64,000 nt of DNA from Clostridium sp. CF012 (lineage in GTDB: Bacteria; Bacillota; Clostridia; Clostridiales; Clostridiaceae): assembly GCF_018861755.1 (NCBI RefSeq), contig NZ_JAHLEF010000003.1, forward strand, positions 186,001 to 250,000, written 5' to 3'. Below, piece after piece: positions 16,522 through 25,638 of this stretch. Both the position numbers and the translations under genes were made by a program. Each line of letters begins with the position of its first letter. Position 1 is the stretch's first letter. The notes below the pieces were generated by a model. It saw only the letters and a list, made by a program, of their open reading frames with translations, did no database searches and was not told the DNA's origin.

Positions 16522-17874
16522 ATGAAGATAATAATTATTGGAGCAGGTAAGGTTGGATATACTCTTGCTGAAAATTTAGTAGAAGAAAATAATGATGTTA
16601 CAATTATAGATATAAGTGTTAATGCAATTGAAAAGGTAGAGGATAATCTTGATGTTATGAGCATTAAAGGTAGTGGGGTAAGTACTAATGTACTCCTTGA
16701 AGCTGGTATAGAGCATGCAGATTTGCTTATTGCAGTTACAGGTACTGATGTGATTAATATGGTGTGCTGCCTTACTGCTAAAAAGCTAGGCGTTCGTCAG
16801 ACTGTTGCAAGAGTAAGGGATCCTGAATATGCTGATGAACTCTCATTAATTAAAGAGCAGTTAGGAGTAGATTTTGTAATAAATCCAGAATTTGCAGCAG
16901 CGGATGAAATAGCAAGGACTTTGGGATTTTCATCCGCTATTAATGTTGAAAGGTTTGCTAGTGGTAGAGTGATCATGGTTGAACTAAAAATAACCTCTAA
17001 AGTTGAGTTTATCGGCAAAAGGGTGAGAGATATATTCAAACATTCATCCTCAATAATCTTAGGGGTACTAGTTAGGGATGAGGAGGTCATAGTTCCTAAA
17101 GGTGATGAAATAATTAAAGAAAATGACCTAATATATGTTATAGGAAAGTCATCCCGAGTATATAATTTTTGCAAAATATGTGGTAAATATCCTGAGAAAA
17201 TTAAAAATGTAATGATAATGGGGGGAGGAAGAATTGCCTATTATCTTTATAAGCTTTTAATAAGTATGAACATGAACATTAAGATTATAGAAATAAAAAG
17301 AGAAAGATGTTATGACCTTTCTGATGCACTACCTAATGCTCTTATAATAAACAGTGATGGCACAGAAGAAGAGGTACTTCTTTCTGAAAATATAGAAAAT
17401 ATGGACAGCTTTGTAGCAGTTACTGGTATTGATGAACAAAATTTGATGTCTTCTCTTATTGCAAAAAAAATCGGAGTAAAAAAAGTTATAACAAAAATAA
17501 GTCGTACAAACTACATTGATATTGTAAGAGAATTAGGTATAGATTGTATTATAACTCCTAAATTAATAACTACTAATCAAATACTTAAGTATGCCAGAGG
17601 AAACGCAGTTGAATCACTGCTTAAAATAGCGGGAGGCGAAGTAGAAATACTTGAGTTTATAGTAGATAAGAATAGTGATCTTGTTAATAAACAAATAAAA
17701 AATATTGGATTTATGGAAAATACTTTAATTGCTACCATAGTAAGAAAGCATGAGGTAGTAATGCCTCGTGGGGAGGACATAATAAAGAAGGGCGATAGAA
17801 TAATCGTGATAACCAAACAAAAAAATATATCCAGATTAAATGGATTACAAGCTGCAATAACTGGAGGCTTATAA
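16522..17874 (+). CDS. trkA: TrkA, NAD-binding regulatory subunit of the Trk potassium uptake system
   Basis: Peripheral cytoplasmic protein of 450 aa with two full RCK units. The first NAD-binding Rossmann motif is at 4-9 (IIGAGK), followed by a TrkA-C domain ending near 218. The second half starts at about 230 with MGGGRIAYYL and has its own TrkA-C domain. This duplicated arrangement is the usual TrkA form, which gates TrkH in response to nucleotides. AGGAGG precedes ATG 16522. The trkH start follows 1 bp after its stop, so the two are coupled. Confidence 0.93.
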   Translation: MKIIIIGAGKVGYTLAENLVEENNDVTIIDISVNAIEKVEDNLDVMSIKGSGVSTNVLLEAGIEHADLLIAVTGTDVINMVCCLTAKKLGVRQTVARVRDPEYADELSLIKEQLGVDFVINPEFAAADEIARTLGFSSAINVERFASGRVIMVELKITSKVEFIGKRVRDIFKHSSSIILGVLVRDEEVIVPKGDEIIKENDLIYVIGKSSRVYNFCKICGKYPEKIKNVMIMGGGRIAYYLYKLLISMNMNIKIIEIKRERCYDLSDALPNALIINSDGTEEEVLLSENIENMDSFVAVTGIDEQNLMSSLIAKKIGVKKVITKISRTNYIDIVRELGIDCIITPKLITTNQILKYARGNAVESLLKIAGGEVEILEFIVDKNSDLVNKQIKNIGFMENTLIATIVRKHEVVMPRGEDIIKKGDRIIVITKQKNISRLNGLQAAITGGL

Positions 17875-17875
17875 A

Positions 17876-19318
17876 TTGAATTTTAGAATGGTTTTAAAAA
17901 ATCTGGGAATAGTTCTGGTATGTGAAGGCATAGCTATGTTCCCATCGCTAATTGTAGCTCTTATATATGGTGAACATAGTGTATGGTCATTTTTATACAC
18001 TATGTTATTATTATTCATCATTGGCATACCCGCGGGGTTTATAAAACCTAAACATGCAGGCTTATATGTAAAAGATGGATTTGCTATTGTGGCAATAGGT
18101 TGGATCTTAGTATCCTTTTTTGGAGCTTTTCCATTTTATTTTAGTGGAGCAATTCCATCTTTTGTGGATAGTTTTTTTGAAGCAAGTTCAGGTTTTTCAA
18201 CTACAGGTGCAAGTATATTGCAACAAATAGAAGGTTTATCTAAAGGTGTTTTATTTTGGCGGAGCTTCACTCATTGGGTTGGTGGTATGGGTGTACTTGT
18301 TCTGACTATGGCAATTCTCCCCTCCGCTGGCACTGGTGCACTTCAAATTATGAAGGCGGAAAGTCCAGGCCCTAGCCCAGGGAAGTTAGTTCCTAAAGTG
18401 AGAGAAACTGCAAAGATACTTTACGGAATTTATTTACTTATAACTATAATTGAAATTGTCCTTTTGAAAATTGCGGGCATGCCCTTGTTTGATTCATTTG
18501 TACACACCTTTGGCACAGTAGGTACTGGTGGATTTTCAAATATGAATTTGAGTGTCCAAGCCTATTCTAATGTATATATCGATATGATAATAACTTTTTT
18601 TATGTTTGTATGTGGAGCGAATTTTGCTTTGTATTATCAACTGCTTAAAGGGAATATTAAAGGGTTTTTTAAGGATAGTGAGTTTATATTATATAGTTTA
18701 GTTGTTATAACTGCAATAATATTAGTAGCATTAAATATAAATGGCACTATGTATAAGGGAGCCTTACAATCTTTTAGATATTCAGCCTTTCAGGTAGTAT
18801 CTGTAATAACTACAACAGGCTATGCTACAGCTGATTTTAATCTTTGGCCAGTATTTAGTAAGACAATATTATTTTTTCTTATGTTTATTGGCGGCTGTGC
18901 TGGTTCAACTGCAGGAGGAATAAAAAACATTAGATTTCTTATACTATTTAAGGCTGCTAAGAGGGACTTATTAAAGATAATACATCCAAGAGCAGTTTAC
19001 AGCGTAAGAGTAGGTGGAAAAGCCATCAATGAACAGACCTTGTCTGAAGTACTTGGCTTTTTCTTTATGTATATAATGGTTTTCTGTGGAGCTATACTTA
19101 TTATATCAATTGAGGGTAAGGACCTAGTAACAACTGTTACCTCTGTGGCAACTACTTTAGGAAATGTAGGACCTGGTCTTGGAATGGTTGGCCCAAGGGG
19201 AAATTTTTCAGGATTCACGGATTTAAGCAAGATGATTTTTTCCTTTTGTATGATTATAGGAAGACTTGAAATATACCCCATATTACTATTAGTTCTTCCT
19301 AGCTTTTGGAAGAAGTAG
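17876..19318 (+). CDS. trkH: TrkH-family potassium uptake protein
   Basis: Integral membrane pore subunit of 480 aa with four pore-loop repeats. Filter segments visible include ASSGFSTTGAS, HTFGTVGTGGFS, ITTTGYATADF and TTLGNVGPGLG, matching the SKT/TrkH pattern. GGAGG at 17863-17867 is 8 nt before TTG 17876, which is taken as start; ATG 17888 is the alternative. It lies directly after trkA and is followed by a hairpin terminator. With TrkA it imports K+. Confidence 0.93.
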   Translation: MNFRMVLKNLGIVLVCEGIAMFPSLIVALIYGEHSVWSFLYTMLLLFIIGIPAGFIKPKHAGLYVKDGFAIVAIGWILVSFFGAFPFYFSGAIPSFVDSFFEASSGFSTTGASILQQIEGLSKGVLFWRSFTHWVGGMGVLVLTMAILPSAGTGALQIMKAESPGPSPGKLVPKVRETAKILYGIYLLITIIEIVLLKIAGMPLFDSFVHTFGTVGTGGFSNMNLSVQAYSNVYIDMIITFFMFVCGANFALYYQLLKGNIKGFFKDSEFILYSLVVITAIILVALNINGTMYKGALQSFRYSAFQVVSVITTTGYATADFNLWPVFSKTILFFLMFIGGCAGSTAGGIKNIRFLILFKAAKRDLLKIIHPRAVYSVRVGGKAINEQTLSEVLGFFFMYIMVFCGAILIISIEGKDLVTTVTSVATTLGNVGPGLGMVGPRGNFSGFTDLSKMIFSFCMIIGRLEIYPILLLVLPSFWKK

Positions 19319-19347
19319 TGATTTAATTATTTAAATACAAAAATTGA

Positions 19348-19383
19348 AAGTAGCTAGGTTTGTATTCACAAATCTACCTACTT
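19348..19383 (+). terminator. Terminator of the trk operon
   Basis: A 16-bp stem (AAGTAGCTAGGTTTGT pairing with ACAAATCTACCTACTT, two mismatches) has a 4-nt loop just after trkH, before the convergent GntR remnant. Confidence 0.65.
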
Positions 19384-19399
19384 CTTTACCTCTTTATAC

Positions 19400-19700
19400 T
19401 TAATTCAATATATATGGAAATATTAATACTATCACAATAGCAGCTCTAGAGATCTTTATAAATTCATCTTCAGTAATTCCTCTGCAATAGGCCTCTCCAA
19501 TTATAAAATCCAATTCTTCCTTCAGTTGTTCATAATATTCATCTGTGAGTAGTGTACTTGTACTGCTTACTACAGCACCTTTTCTTCTATCTATTGAGAT
19601 AAATCCCTCAGCTTTTAGTTCATTATATGTTTTATTTACTGTATGCATGTTAATGCCAATATCCTCTGCCATTTGACATACTGAAGGCAAGCTTTCCCCC
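19400..19700 (-). pseudogene. 5'-truncated GntR-family (YtrA-like) regulator
   Basis: The reading GESLPSVCQMAEDIGINMHT is the second half of a GntR winged-helix DNA-binding domain, followed by KTYNELKAEGF and a short YtrA-type tail. An intact gene would have about 30 more residues upstream. Here a TAG stop lies directly before GES, and the preceding sequence does not encode the expected helix. The only start is a TTG inside the domain, without a useful ribosome site. The C-terminal end (VIVLIFPYILN) is oddly hydrophobic. I read it as a broken gene. Confidence 0.6.
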
Positions 19701-19764
19701 TAATTATCTATTCTACAGATATATGTAATTTTTTCCTAGATTTGAATTTATAGTATGAATCAAC

Positions 19765-19796
19765 AAAAGTGACTATAATGTTTTATAGCCACTTTT
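19765..19796 (-). terminator. Terminator of the AraC-family gene
   Basis: Stem AAAAGTGACTAT / ATAGCCACTTTT has one wobble or mismatch pair and ends 8 bp beyond the AraC-type stop codon. Confidence 0.65.
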
Positions 19797-19804
19797 CATC
19801 TCTT

Positions 19805-20656
19805 TTATTTCTTAACAGGAATCCAAACCTCACATCTGTAATCCGGGGAGTATAAATCCCCTTCAGGATAAACCTCAATCTCTGGTGCGCAATCATGCTG
19901 ATATCCTGTAGAAGGCATCCATTCTGAAAATATTCTTCGAGTAATATCTTGTATAGCTTCAGGTAGTTTTCCCACCGATTCAAATACAGCCCAAGTTGCT
20001 GCAGGTATAGTTGCCGAAATATATCCCTTTGGGAGGGGTTCTTTGATTTTCTCAACTCCGATCATATAGTTAAATCCTTCACTATTATCGAAATCCTTAC
20101 ATACACCCAGGATACCAAGCTTTCCTGCCTTTGAACAAATCCACTCGTAGGAACCATCTCTTTTGCAATCCTCCCAGAACTTAGGTACCTGTATGAAGTT
20201 TTCTCCGTCTACCATAGTTATTCTTGTTTGTTTCCCTACTACTGTAAAGCTTCCTTTTTCAACAATCTTATAATTCATATCTTTTTCTCCTTTTATAGAA
20301 ATATGAAAGGATAGCTTAGGATATGCCTTCAGATTCACCCCCGGCTCTCGCGCTGCGGTAGGGCTTATTCCATGCATTTTTCCAAAAGCCTTTGTGAATG
20401 CTTCTGGCGTTTCATAGCCATATCTATAAGCTACATTAATTATCTTTTCACCTGATATAATATCCTGTGCAGCCAGGGTAAGCCTTCTTCTACGTATATA
20501 TTCAGCTATTGTAACCCCGGTTATCATATGATACATCCGCTGAAAATGAAACGTGGACGATAAGGCAATTTTCGCCACCTTTTCAATATCAAGTTTTTCA
20601 GTAATGTTAGCCTCTAGATATTCTAATGCATTGTTCATTGAATCTAGCCAATCCAT
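19805..20656 (-). CDS. AraC-family regulator with GyrI-like effector-binding domain
   Basis: Regulator of 283 aa. Two helix-turn-helix motifs occupy residues 8-105 (LDIEKVAKIALSSTFHFQRM and INVAYRYGYETPEAFTKAF with the GISPTAAR finish). The rest, from about 120, is a GyrI-like small-molecule domain (IVEKGSFTVVGKQTRITMV to EVWIPVKK). This two-domain form is common in Firmicutes and is related to Rob/SoxS-type multidrug regulators. No target gene lies beside it. ATG 20656 has a GGAGGAATGG site. Ligand unknown. Confidence 0.87.
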   Translation of the reverse strand: MDWLDSMNNALEYLEANITEKLDIEKVAKIALSSTFHFQRMYHMITGVTIAEYIRRRRLTLAAQDIISGEKIINVAYRYGYETPEAFTKAFGKMHGISPTAAREPGVNLKAYPKLSFHISIKGEKDMNYKIVEKGSFTVVGKQTRITMVDGENFIQVPKFWEDCKRDGSYEWICSKAGKLGILGVCKDFDNSEGFNYMIGVEKIKEPLPKGYISATIPAATWAVFESVGKLPEAIQDITRRIFSEWMPSTGYQHDCAPEIEVYPEGDLYSPDYRCEVWIPVKK

Positions 20657-20740
20657 AAACCATTCCTCCCTCTATTTCTATATTAGACCTTTCCAACTTT
20701 TTTGTCCTGTCTTTAAATGCTCCCCATTGACAGGTTTAAA

Positions 20741-21916
20741 TTAGAGAATATGGTCAACTGGAGTATTGCTGTGAATCATAGAAATCTTATAACTTTCCTT
20801 TTTACTTTCTTTTTGATTATACATCAATTGATCTACATATTCCAAAACTTGATAAAGGTTTTCATAAGCCTCTGTATAACATGCCATACCATAACTGAAT
20901 TTAAGTCCATATGATTTTTTCATACTATTATTATACACCTCAACATTTTGAGTTAAATTTTTCATGTAATCTTCAACCTTTTGTAGATGCTCCTCTTCTA
21001 ATATGATTAGGAATTCATCTCCGCCTAAACGGACTAGCTTTTTTTGCCTTTGTGGAAAACTCTCAACAAGCAAAGTGGCAAATGTCTTAATTGCTTCATC
21101 CCCTTCATAATGTCCATATTGGTCATTAATTGTCTTAAAATCATCTATATCTATATAAATTACAAAAATTTTATTAATCTTATTATAATTTAAATTTTGA
21201 GCATAATTCTCATAGGCCAAACGATTTTGTAGCCCTGATAAAATATCCCGATATGCCTGGTCATTGAGTATAAAAATATAAGTAAGCACAACAATTATTG
21301 CCGTACTATTCCAAATGGTCAAGTAAAAAGAATGCTCTAACTGAATACTAGTAAATATGGCAGGTACAATGTAAAACAAACTAAACATACCAAGTTCAGA
21401 ATGAGTGAGCTTTTTACGTTGCTTATAAATAAAAAATAAATTATATGCAAAGTATATGTAACTGACACAGGGTAAAATAAAAAATAATGTGCCCCTTTGA
21501 TAAATATTCTCACTAGTTACATGAAAAACTCCGTTTCCGTAATAACTCATTAATGTTGCTATCCCATTAATAACGAGTGGCAGTAGAAGTAGTTCATTTA
21601 CTTTTATTTTCTCTTGTTGATACCTATTAACCCATTCTATAGTAAATATATATCCCAAGAATAAAATACCGGGTGCCACTATAAATCCAATTATATTAAC
21701 AAGCTTATGTAATACCATAAATTGCTTAAAATCCGAATTATTTAAAATGACACTAAATATCTCTAATATCAAAGTAAGCAATGTTAATCCCATAATACAG
21801 ATAAATAATCTGTTATTTATCTTTTTTCTATTCATATTAAAATAAGCATGTACAAGCAAAACAATTAATAAACTTGATAAAACTATATTTATTTGAATTT
21901 GTACTAATATCACCAT
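20741..21916 (-). CDS. Membrane diguanylate cyclase (GGDEF domain)
   Basis: A 391-aa enzyme with about seven hydrophobic segments in the first 215 residues, resembling the 7TM histidine-kinase-like sensor module. A GGDEF domain follows (DILSGLQNRLAYENYAQ onward) with intact active-site GGDEF in VRLGGDEFLIIL, and the metal-binding Asp in YIDIDDFK. No RxxD inhibitory site is seen five residues before GGDEF, so product inhibition may be absent. It makes cyclic di-GMP in response to an unknown membrane signal. Confidence 0.87.
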   Translation of the reverse strand: MVILVQIQINIVLSSLLIVLLVHAYFNMNRKKINNRLFICIMGLTLLTLILEIFSVILNNSDFKQFMVLHKLVNIIGFIVAPGILFLGYIFTIEWVNRYQQEKIKVNELLLLPLVINGIATLMSYYGNGVFHVTSENIYQRGTLFFILPCVSYIYFAYNLFFIYKQRKKLTHSELGMFSLFYIVPAIFTSIQLEHSFYLTIWNSTAIIVVLTYIFILNDQAYRDILSGLQNRLAYENYAQNLNYNKINKIFVIYIDIDDFKTINDQYGHYEGDEAIKTFATLLVESFPQRQKKLVRLGGDEFLIILEEEHLQKVEDYMKNLTQNVEVYNNSMKKSYGLKFSYGMACYTEAYENLYQVLEYVDQLMYNQKESKKESYKISMIHSNTPVDHIL

Positions 21917-22158
21917 TCCTATACTCCATTTCCATATGTTATTTTATGTATTATTTTGATTATATCATATTTATAATGAGTTACAAGTGTAGGTTATAGG
22001 GACTTTGTGTTGATTAAGCCTTTTAAAAAGCTCAAATTTTATAGTCAAAAATATATAATAATATGTTTAAATTAGGTTTAATCCTAATTTGTTGTTTAAG
22101 AAAAGTATGCTATGGTATATAATAAAAATATAAATTTAAATATATATTTTTATTGAAA

Positions 22159-22186
22159 ATAAGAGCATTTAAAATGCTCTTATTTA
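22159..22186 (-). terminator. Terminator overlapping the end of the 60-aa gene
   Basis: AATAAGAGCATTT pairs with AAATGCTCTTATT, a nearly perfect palindrome; it overlaps the last codons of the small minus-strand gene. Confidence 0.6.
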
Positions 22187-22362
22187 AATAAATTTGTAAA
22201 AAAATTTATAATCAAAAAAACAAATTTTTCAAAACAAAAACATAAAATTTTTTTAGAGGAATCTTTCAAAGCTTCATCAAAACCTTCTTTTACAGGTTGG
22301 CCGACTTGTAAAGAACTGTGGTTGTGAGCCTTTGGAAGTTTTTTTTGTTTTTTATTTTTCAA
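22180..22362 (-). CDS. Small basic/membrane protein (60 aa) of unknown function
   Basis: A longer frame starts at 22410, but an ideal AAAGGAGGTGATC ribosome site lies inside it, leading to TTG 22362, so the 60-aa product is preferred. It starts with a very basic stretch (KNKKQKKLPKAHNHSSL). A conserved-looking middle GQPVKEGFDEALKD follows, and it ends in a hydrophobic segment (FEKFVFLIINFFTNLF). The near-perfect ribosome site implies high expression. I do not recognise the family; a spore or envelope role is possible but unproven. Confidence 0.6.
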   Translation of the reverse strand: MKNKKQKKLPKAHNHSSLQVGQPVKEGFDEALKDSSKKILCFCFEKFVFLIINFFTNLFK

Positions 22363-22668
22363 TAGATCACCTCCTTTATGGTATATCATATCTCTCAATA
22401 AGAGGATCAATTAAAATCTATAACTTTTGACGTACCCCTTTTGATATTAGTTTAATTTTTCAAGGTAAAATACACGAACATATGTTTGCATAAATAGAGT
22501 ATATCATAAAATAATAGATAAATATACCAGAAAGCTATTTTATTATTAATATACTTTTCTATTTTCATAGATAGCTTTATTAATAATATGAGTAACACAA
22601 GATCTTGTGATTGAATAAGCTATATGGATTAGGATTTTAAATAGCAATGAAGGAATGGAGTAATAAAA

Positions 22669-23169
22669 ATGAAAAAATTTCAACCTTTTCGTGGTATGCT
22701 AACTATGATTAATGATTTTTGGATTGATGAAACCGGAGATGCAGCTGGATGTTATAAGTTAATGTCTGTAGATGACGGAAATGGCACCTTAGTAAATTTT
22801 GTGGTTGCACCAACTACTTACTTTGTAAACCATGTAATGGTGGTGGTTGGAGATATGGTAACTGGATTTTATGATGCAAATGCACCTGTTCCTCTTATTT
22901 TCCCACCACAATATAGGGCAATTGTTATGGTAAGAAATACGCCCTATCAAAATGTGAAAGTAGACTATTTTAACAGTCAGCTTACGAGTAGCGATAATCT
23001 TTTAAAATTAAACATCGCCCCCTATACTCAGATAGTGCTGGAAAACGGTCAAGCCTTTAACAAAAACCCTGCAAATCGAAATCTAATTGTTATCTATGGC
23101 GCTTCTACAAAGAGTATACCAGCACAAACCACTCCTTATGAAATTATTGTTATGTGTGAGAAAACATAA
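22669..23169 (+). CDS. Conserved hypothetical protein (166 aa), beta-rich
   Basis: A 166-aa soluble protein with no signal peptide. It begins MKKFQPFRGMLTMINDFW. The sequence is rich in beta-strand patterns with short turns (NFVVAPTTYFVNHVMVVV; FPPQYRAIVMVRN). The middle resembles an OB-like or nucleoside-diphosphate-like beta barrel, but no catalytic motif is visible. GGAATGGAG precedes ATG 22669. The next plus-strand genes are also small unrecognised proteins. No function is assigned. Confidence 0.65.
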   Translation: MKKFQPFRGMLTMINDFWIDETGDAAGCYKLMSVDDGNGTLVNFVVAPTTYFVNHVMVVVGDMVTGFYDANAPVPLIFPPQYRAIVMVRNTPYQNVKVDYFNSQLTSSDNLLKLNIAPYTQIVLENGQAFNKNPANRNLIVIYGASTKSIPAQTTPYEIIVMCEKT

Positions 23170-23307
23170 TTTTTTAGTAATCCCCTACAATCCTTGCTGG
23201 AGTGTTTATAAAAAAACTTAATTATAATCAATAAACTTTAAATTTAAATAACAAAAACTTATACACCAACATATACTGTATCGTAAATACTTTTAGGAGT
23301 TAATTTA

Positions 23308-23724
23308 ATGTATATTGATGAAGATACTATTAGATTATATTATTCAAACTATATGTATGAACTAGAACAACAATCCCTTCCCTTAACGCATCCATACAGA
23401 CAAATGGGGCCTTTTCCACCCTTCCCTAAGGTACCTCAAGGGTCATCAGGTCCTCAAGGAATACCATCCTCTGGGCCTCCAAACTTTACTCCATCGCAGT
23501 CTCAATCACAACAATTTGGCGCTACTCCTCTAGCTGTAGACCCAGGTGCAATTAGACCCTGCATCTTTAGGTTCGTATATATATGGCCAAGAAGAGGCAG
23601 AGGATTTTGGGCATGGCTTACTTTTGTGGGCCCTAGATCTGTAGCAGGCTTTCGTTGGAATGGTAATACTTGGAGATATTTTGGCATGGATCTGAGAGAT
23701 ATTAATAGTTTCCAATGCTTTTAA
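23308..23724 (+). CDS. Pro/Gly/Gln-rich hypothetical protein (138 aa)
   Basis: The first 30 residues are polar and aromatic (YYSNYMYELEQQ). Residues 30-75 form a low-complexity Pro/Gly/Ser/Gln region (GPFPPFPKVPQGSSGPQG), and the last 60 residues form a compact aromatic/Arg domain (FVYIWPRRGRGFWAWLTF, ending NSFQCF). No signal peptide. Such composition is frequent in spore-coat or surface-associated proteins of clostridia. TTAGGAG precedes ATG 23308 and a terminator follows. Function unknown. Confidence 0.6.
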   Translation: MYIDEDTIRLYYSNYMYELEQQSLPLTHPYRQMGPFPPFPKVPQGSSGPQGIPSSGPPNFTPSQSQSQQFGATPLAVDPGAIRPCIFRFVYIWPRRGRGFWAWLTFVGPRSVAGFRWNGNTWRYFGMDLRDINSFQCF

Positions 23725-23748
23725 CCTAGTCTAAACAACATATCCTTT

Positions 23749-23776
23749 TGCGCGAAATACTCAATTATTTCGCGCA
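23749..23776. terminator. Terminator after the Pro-rich gene
   Basis: Perfect 10-bp stem TGCGCGAAAT / ATTTCGCGCA with an 8-nt loop, 25 bp after the stop codon. Confidence 0.7.
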
Positions 23777-23871
23777 TTCGCTTATTATCATACACTTCTA
23801 TAATTTTAAATTAAAATGCAGGATAATTATAAAATAGTATTGTATACTTATATGTAAAGGATGTGATGACA

Positions 23872-24009
23872 ATGTATACTACAGGACAAACACCTGGAAA
23901 AGGTGATTATAAATGTGCTACTTGTGGCGAAATAGTTCATTTAAATCTAGATTCTGATGTTTTACCTATATGCCCTAAATGTCGTAGAGCTACTTATGAA
24001 AAACTATAG
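23872..24009 (+). CDS. Small zinc-ribbon protein (45 aa)
   Basis: A 45-aa reading frame of MYTTGQTPGKG then YKCATCGE and ICPKCRR, ending TYEKL. Two CxxC pairs (C15/C18 and C34/C37) form a rubredoxin-like zinc ribbon. AAAGGATGTG lies before it; ATG 23866, two codons earlier, is an alternative start. It ends 25 bp before the aldo/keto reductase gene and may be cotranscribed. Tiny proteins of this type are widespread in clostridia; the role is unknown. Confidence 0.7.
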   Translation: MYTTGQTPGKGDYKCATCGEIVHLNLDSDVLPICPKCRRATYEKL

Positions 24010-24034
24010 TTATAAAATATATGGAGGAATCTAA

Positions 24035-25060
24035 ATGGATAAAATTAAACTTGGAAGAACAAATTTAATGGTTACTAGAAGCGGCTTTGGGGCACTCCCT
24101 ATTCAAAGGGTTTCTTTTGCAGAGGCTAAAACAATTCTTCGAAAGGCTTATGACAATGGAATAAATTTTTTTGATACTGCAAGAGCATATTCTGATAGTG
24201 AAGAAAAAATAGGTCATTCTCTTGCAGATGTTAGAAATGAGATCATAATTGCAACTAAAAGCCATGCAGAGGATAGAAAAACTTTACTTGAGCATTTACA
24301 AATTAGTCTTCAAAATCTAAAAACAGATTATGTAGATATTCTACAGTTACATAACCCGGGTATTCTTCCTGATCCTGAGGATCCAGATGGGCTCTATGCC
24401 GGCCTTCTAGAAGCTAAGAAAAGAGGCCTAGTTCGGTTTATAGGAATTACAAATCATAAAATAAAAAATGCAATGGATGCAGCAGCTTCAGGATTGTATG
24501 ACACTATACAATTTCCCTTAAGTTCACTATCTGCTGATATTGATTTAAGCTTAATTAGAGAATGTAGTGAAAGAAATGTGGGGCTCATTGCAATGAAGGC
24601 CCTTTCCGGAGGTCTAATAAATAATGCAGCCTCGGCATTCTCATTTCTAAGGCAATTTGATAACGTTGTGCCAATATGGGGAATACAAAAGGAAACTGAG
24701 TTAGATGAATTTATTTCCCTTGAGAAAAATCCGCCAACCCTCGACGAAACCATGTGGTCCATTATTAACAAGGATCGTGCTGAGCTTTTAGGAGATTTCT
24801 GTCGTGCTTGTGGATATTGTCTTCCCTGCCCTGCTGGAATTGAAATTCCTACAGCTGCCCGAATATCACTTCTTCTTAGACGAGCTCCTTTTCAAGGATT
24901 CTTAGAAGATACCTTTAAAGAGAAGATTGAACTTATAAATAATTGCATAGAATGTGGGCACTGTAAAAATCACTGTCCTTATAAACTTGATACTCCAAAT
25001 CTTTTAAAAAGAGAACTTAAAAATTACAATGAATTTTATGCTAAACATAAAAACGCTTAG
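24035..25060 (+). CDS. Aldo/keto reductase with C-terminal 4Fe-4S ferredoxin domain
   Basis: A 341-aa redox protein. The aldo/keto reductase barrel holds the usual catalytic residues: D in NFFDTARAY (near 47-51), Lys in IATKSH, and His in DILQLHNPG. From about 255 the C-terminal part carries FCRACGYCLPCP and CIECGHCKNHCP, giving cysteines for iron-sulfur clusters. This AKR-ferredoxin fusion is common in anaerobes; it presumably links ferredoxin to carbonyl or other reductions, but the substrate is unknown. GGAGG precedes ATG 24035. A thioesterase gene follows closely. Confidence 0.87.
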   Translation: MDKIKLGRTNLMVTRSGFGALPIQRVSFAEAKTILRKAYDNGINFFDTARAYSDSEEKIGHSLADVRNEIIIATKSHAEDRKTLLEHLQISLQNLKTDYVDILQLHNPGILPDPEDPDGLYAGLLEAKKRGLVRFIGITNHKIKNAMDAAASGLYDTIQFPLSSLSADIDLSLIRECSERNVGLIAMKALSGGLINNAASAFSFLRQFDNVVPIWGIQKETELDEFISLEKNPPTLDETMWSIINKDRAELLGDFCRACGYCLPCPAGIEIPTAARISLLLRRAPFQGFLEDTFKEKIELINNCIECGHCKNHCPYKLDTPNLLKRELKNYNEFYAKHKNA

Positions 25061-25076
25061 TTGAGGAGTGATGAAA

Positions 25077-25469
25077 TTGGAATTTAATTTTAATAAAGAC
25101 TTAAACTTTGCTGTGGAACAGACTGTAAGTAGCAATGATACAGCAAGTTCTTATGGTTCTGGAAATCTAGATGTTTATGCTACTCCAGCTATGTCAGCGC
25201 TTATGGAGAATGCAGCAATGAATTGCGTTCAAAAGGATTTGCCTGATGGTTTTACAACAGTTGGTATAGAGATTAACATCAAGCACGTAAAGGCAACATC
25301 TGTTGGCATGAAGGTTAGAGCCGAAGCACTACTCGAAAAGTCAGAGGGCAAAAAATTATTCTTTAAAATAGAAGCCTATGATGACATTGGTAAAATAGGT
25401 GAAGGAACTCATATAAGGTACATAGTAAATTCCGAAGAATTCATAAAAAAAATAACACCTCCAAAGTAA
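25077..25469 (+). CDS. Hotdog-fold thioesterase, FlK-like
   Basis: About 131 aa, single hotdog domain of the fluoroacetyl-CoA thioesterase-like family: YATPAMSALMENAA contains the Thr and Glu expected for the active site, and the INIKHVKATSVGMKV strand fits. It hydrolyses an acyl-CoA thioester or serves in acyl-CoA housekeeping. GAGGAG at 25063-25068 is 8 nt from TTG 25077; ATG 25071 and GTG 25068 are too close to it. It follows the AKR gene by a few bases, so both are probably one transcript. Confidence 0.8.
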   Translation: MEFNFNKDLNFAVEQTVSSNDTASSYGSGNLDVYATPAMSALMENAAMNCVQKDLPDGFTTVGIEINIKHVKATSVGMKVRAEALLEKSEGKKLFFKIEAYDDIGKIGEGTHIRYIVNSEEFIKKITPPK

Positions 25470-25638
25470 CTGTTACTTGTTAAACCATGATTGTTTAAAT
25501 AGAAGCTGATTTTGATTATTCACAAGTGGAACATTTTTATAATAAGCGTAATATTATATGCTAACAAAAGAAATATTAATGGTATAAACCAATGAAAAAA
25601 ATTTTTGATATTTGCCTTCAGAGAGGGGGGAAATATGC

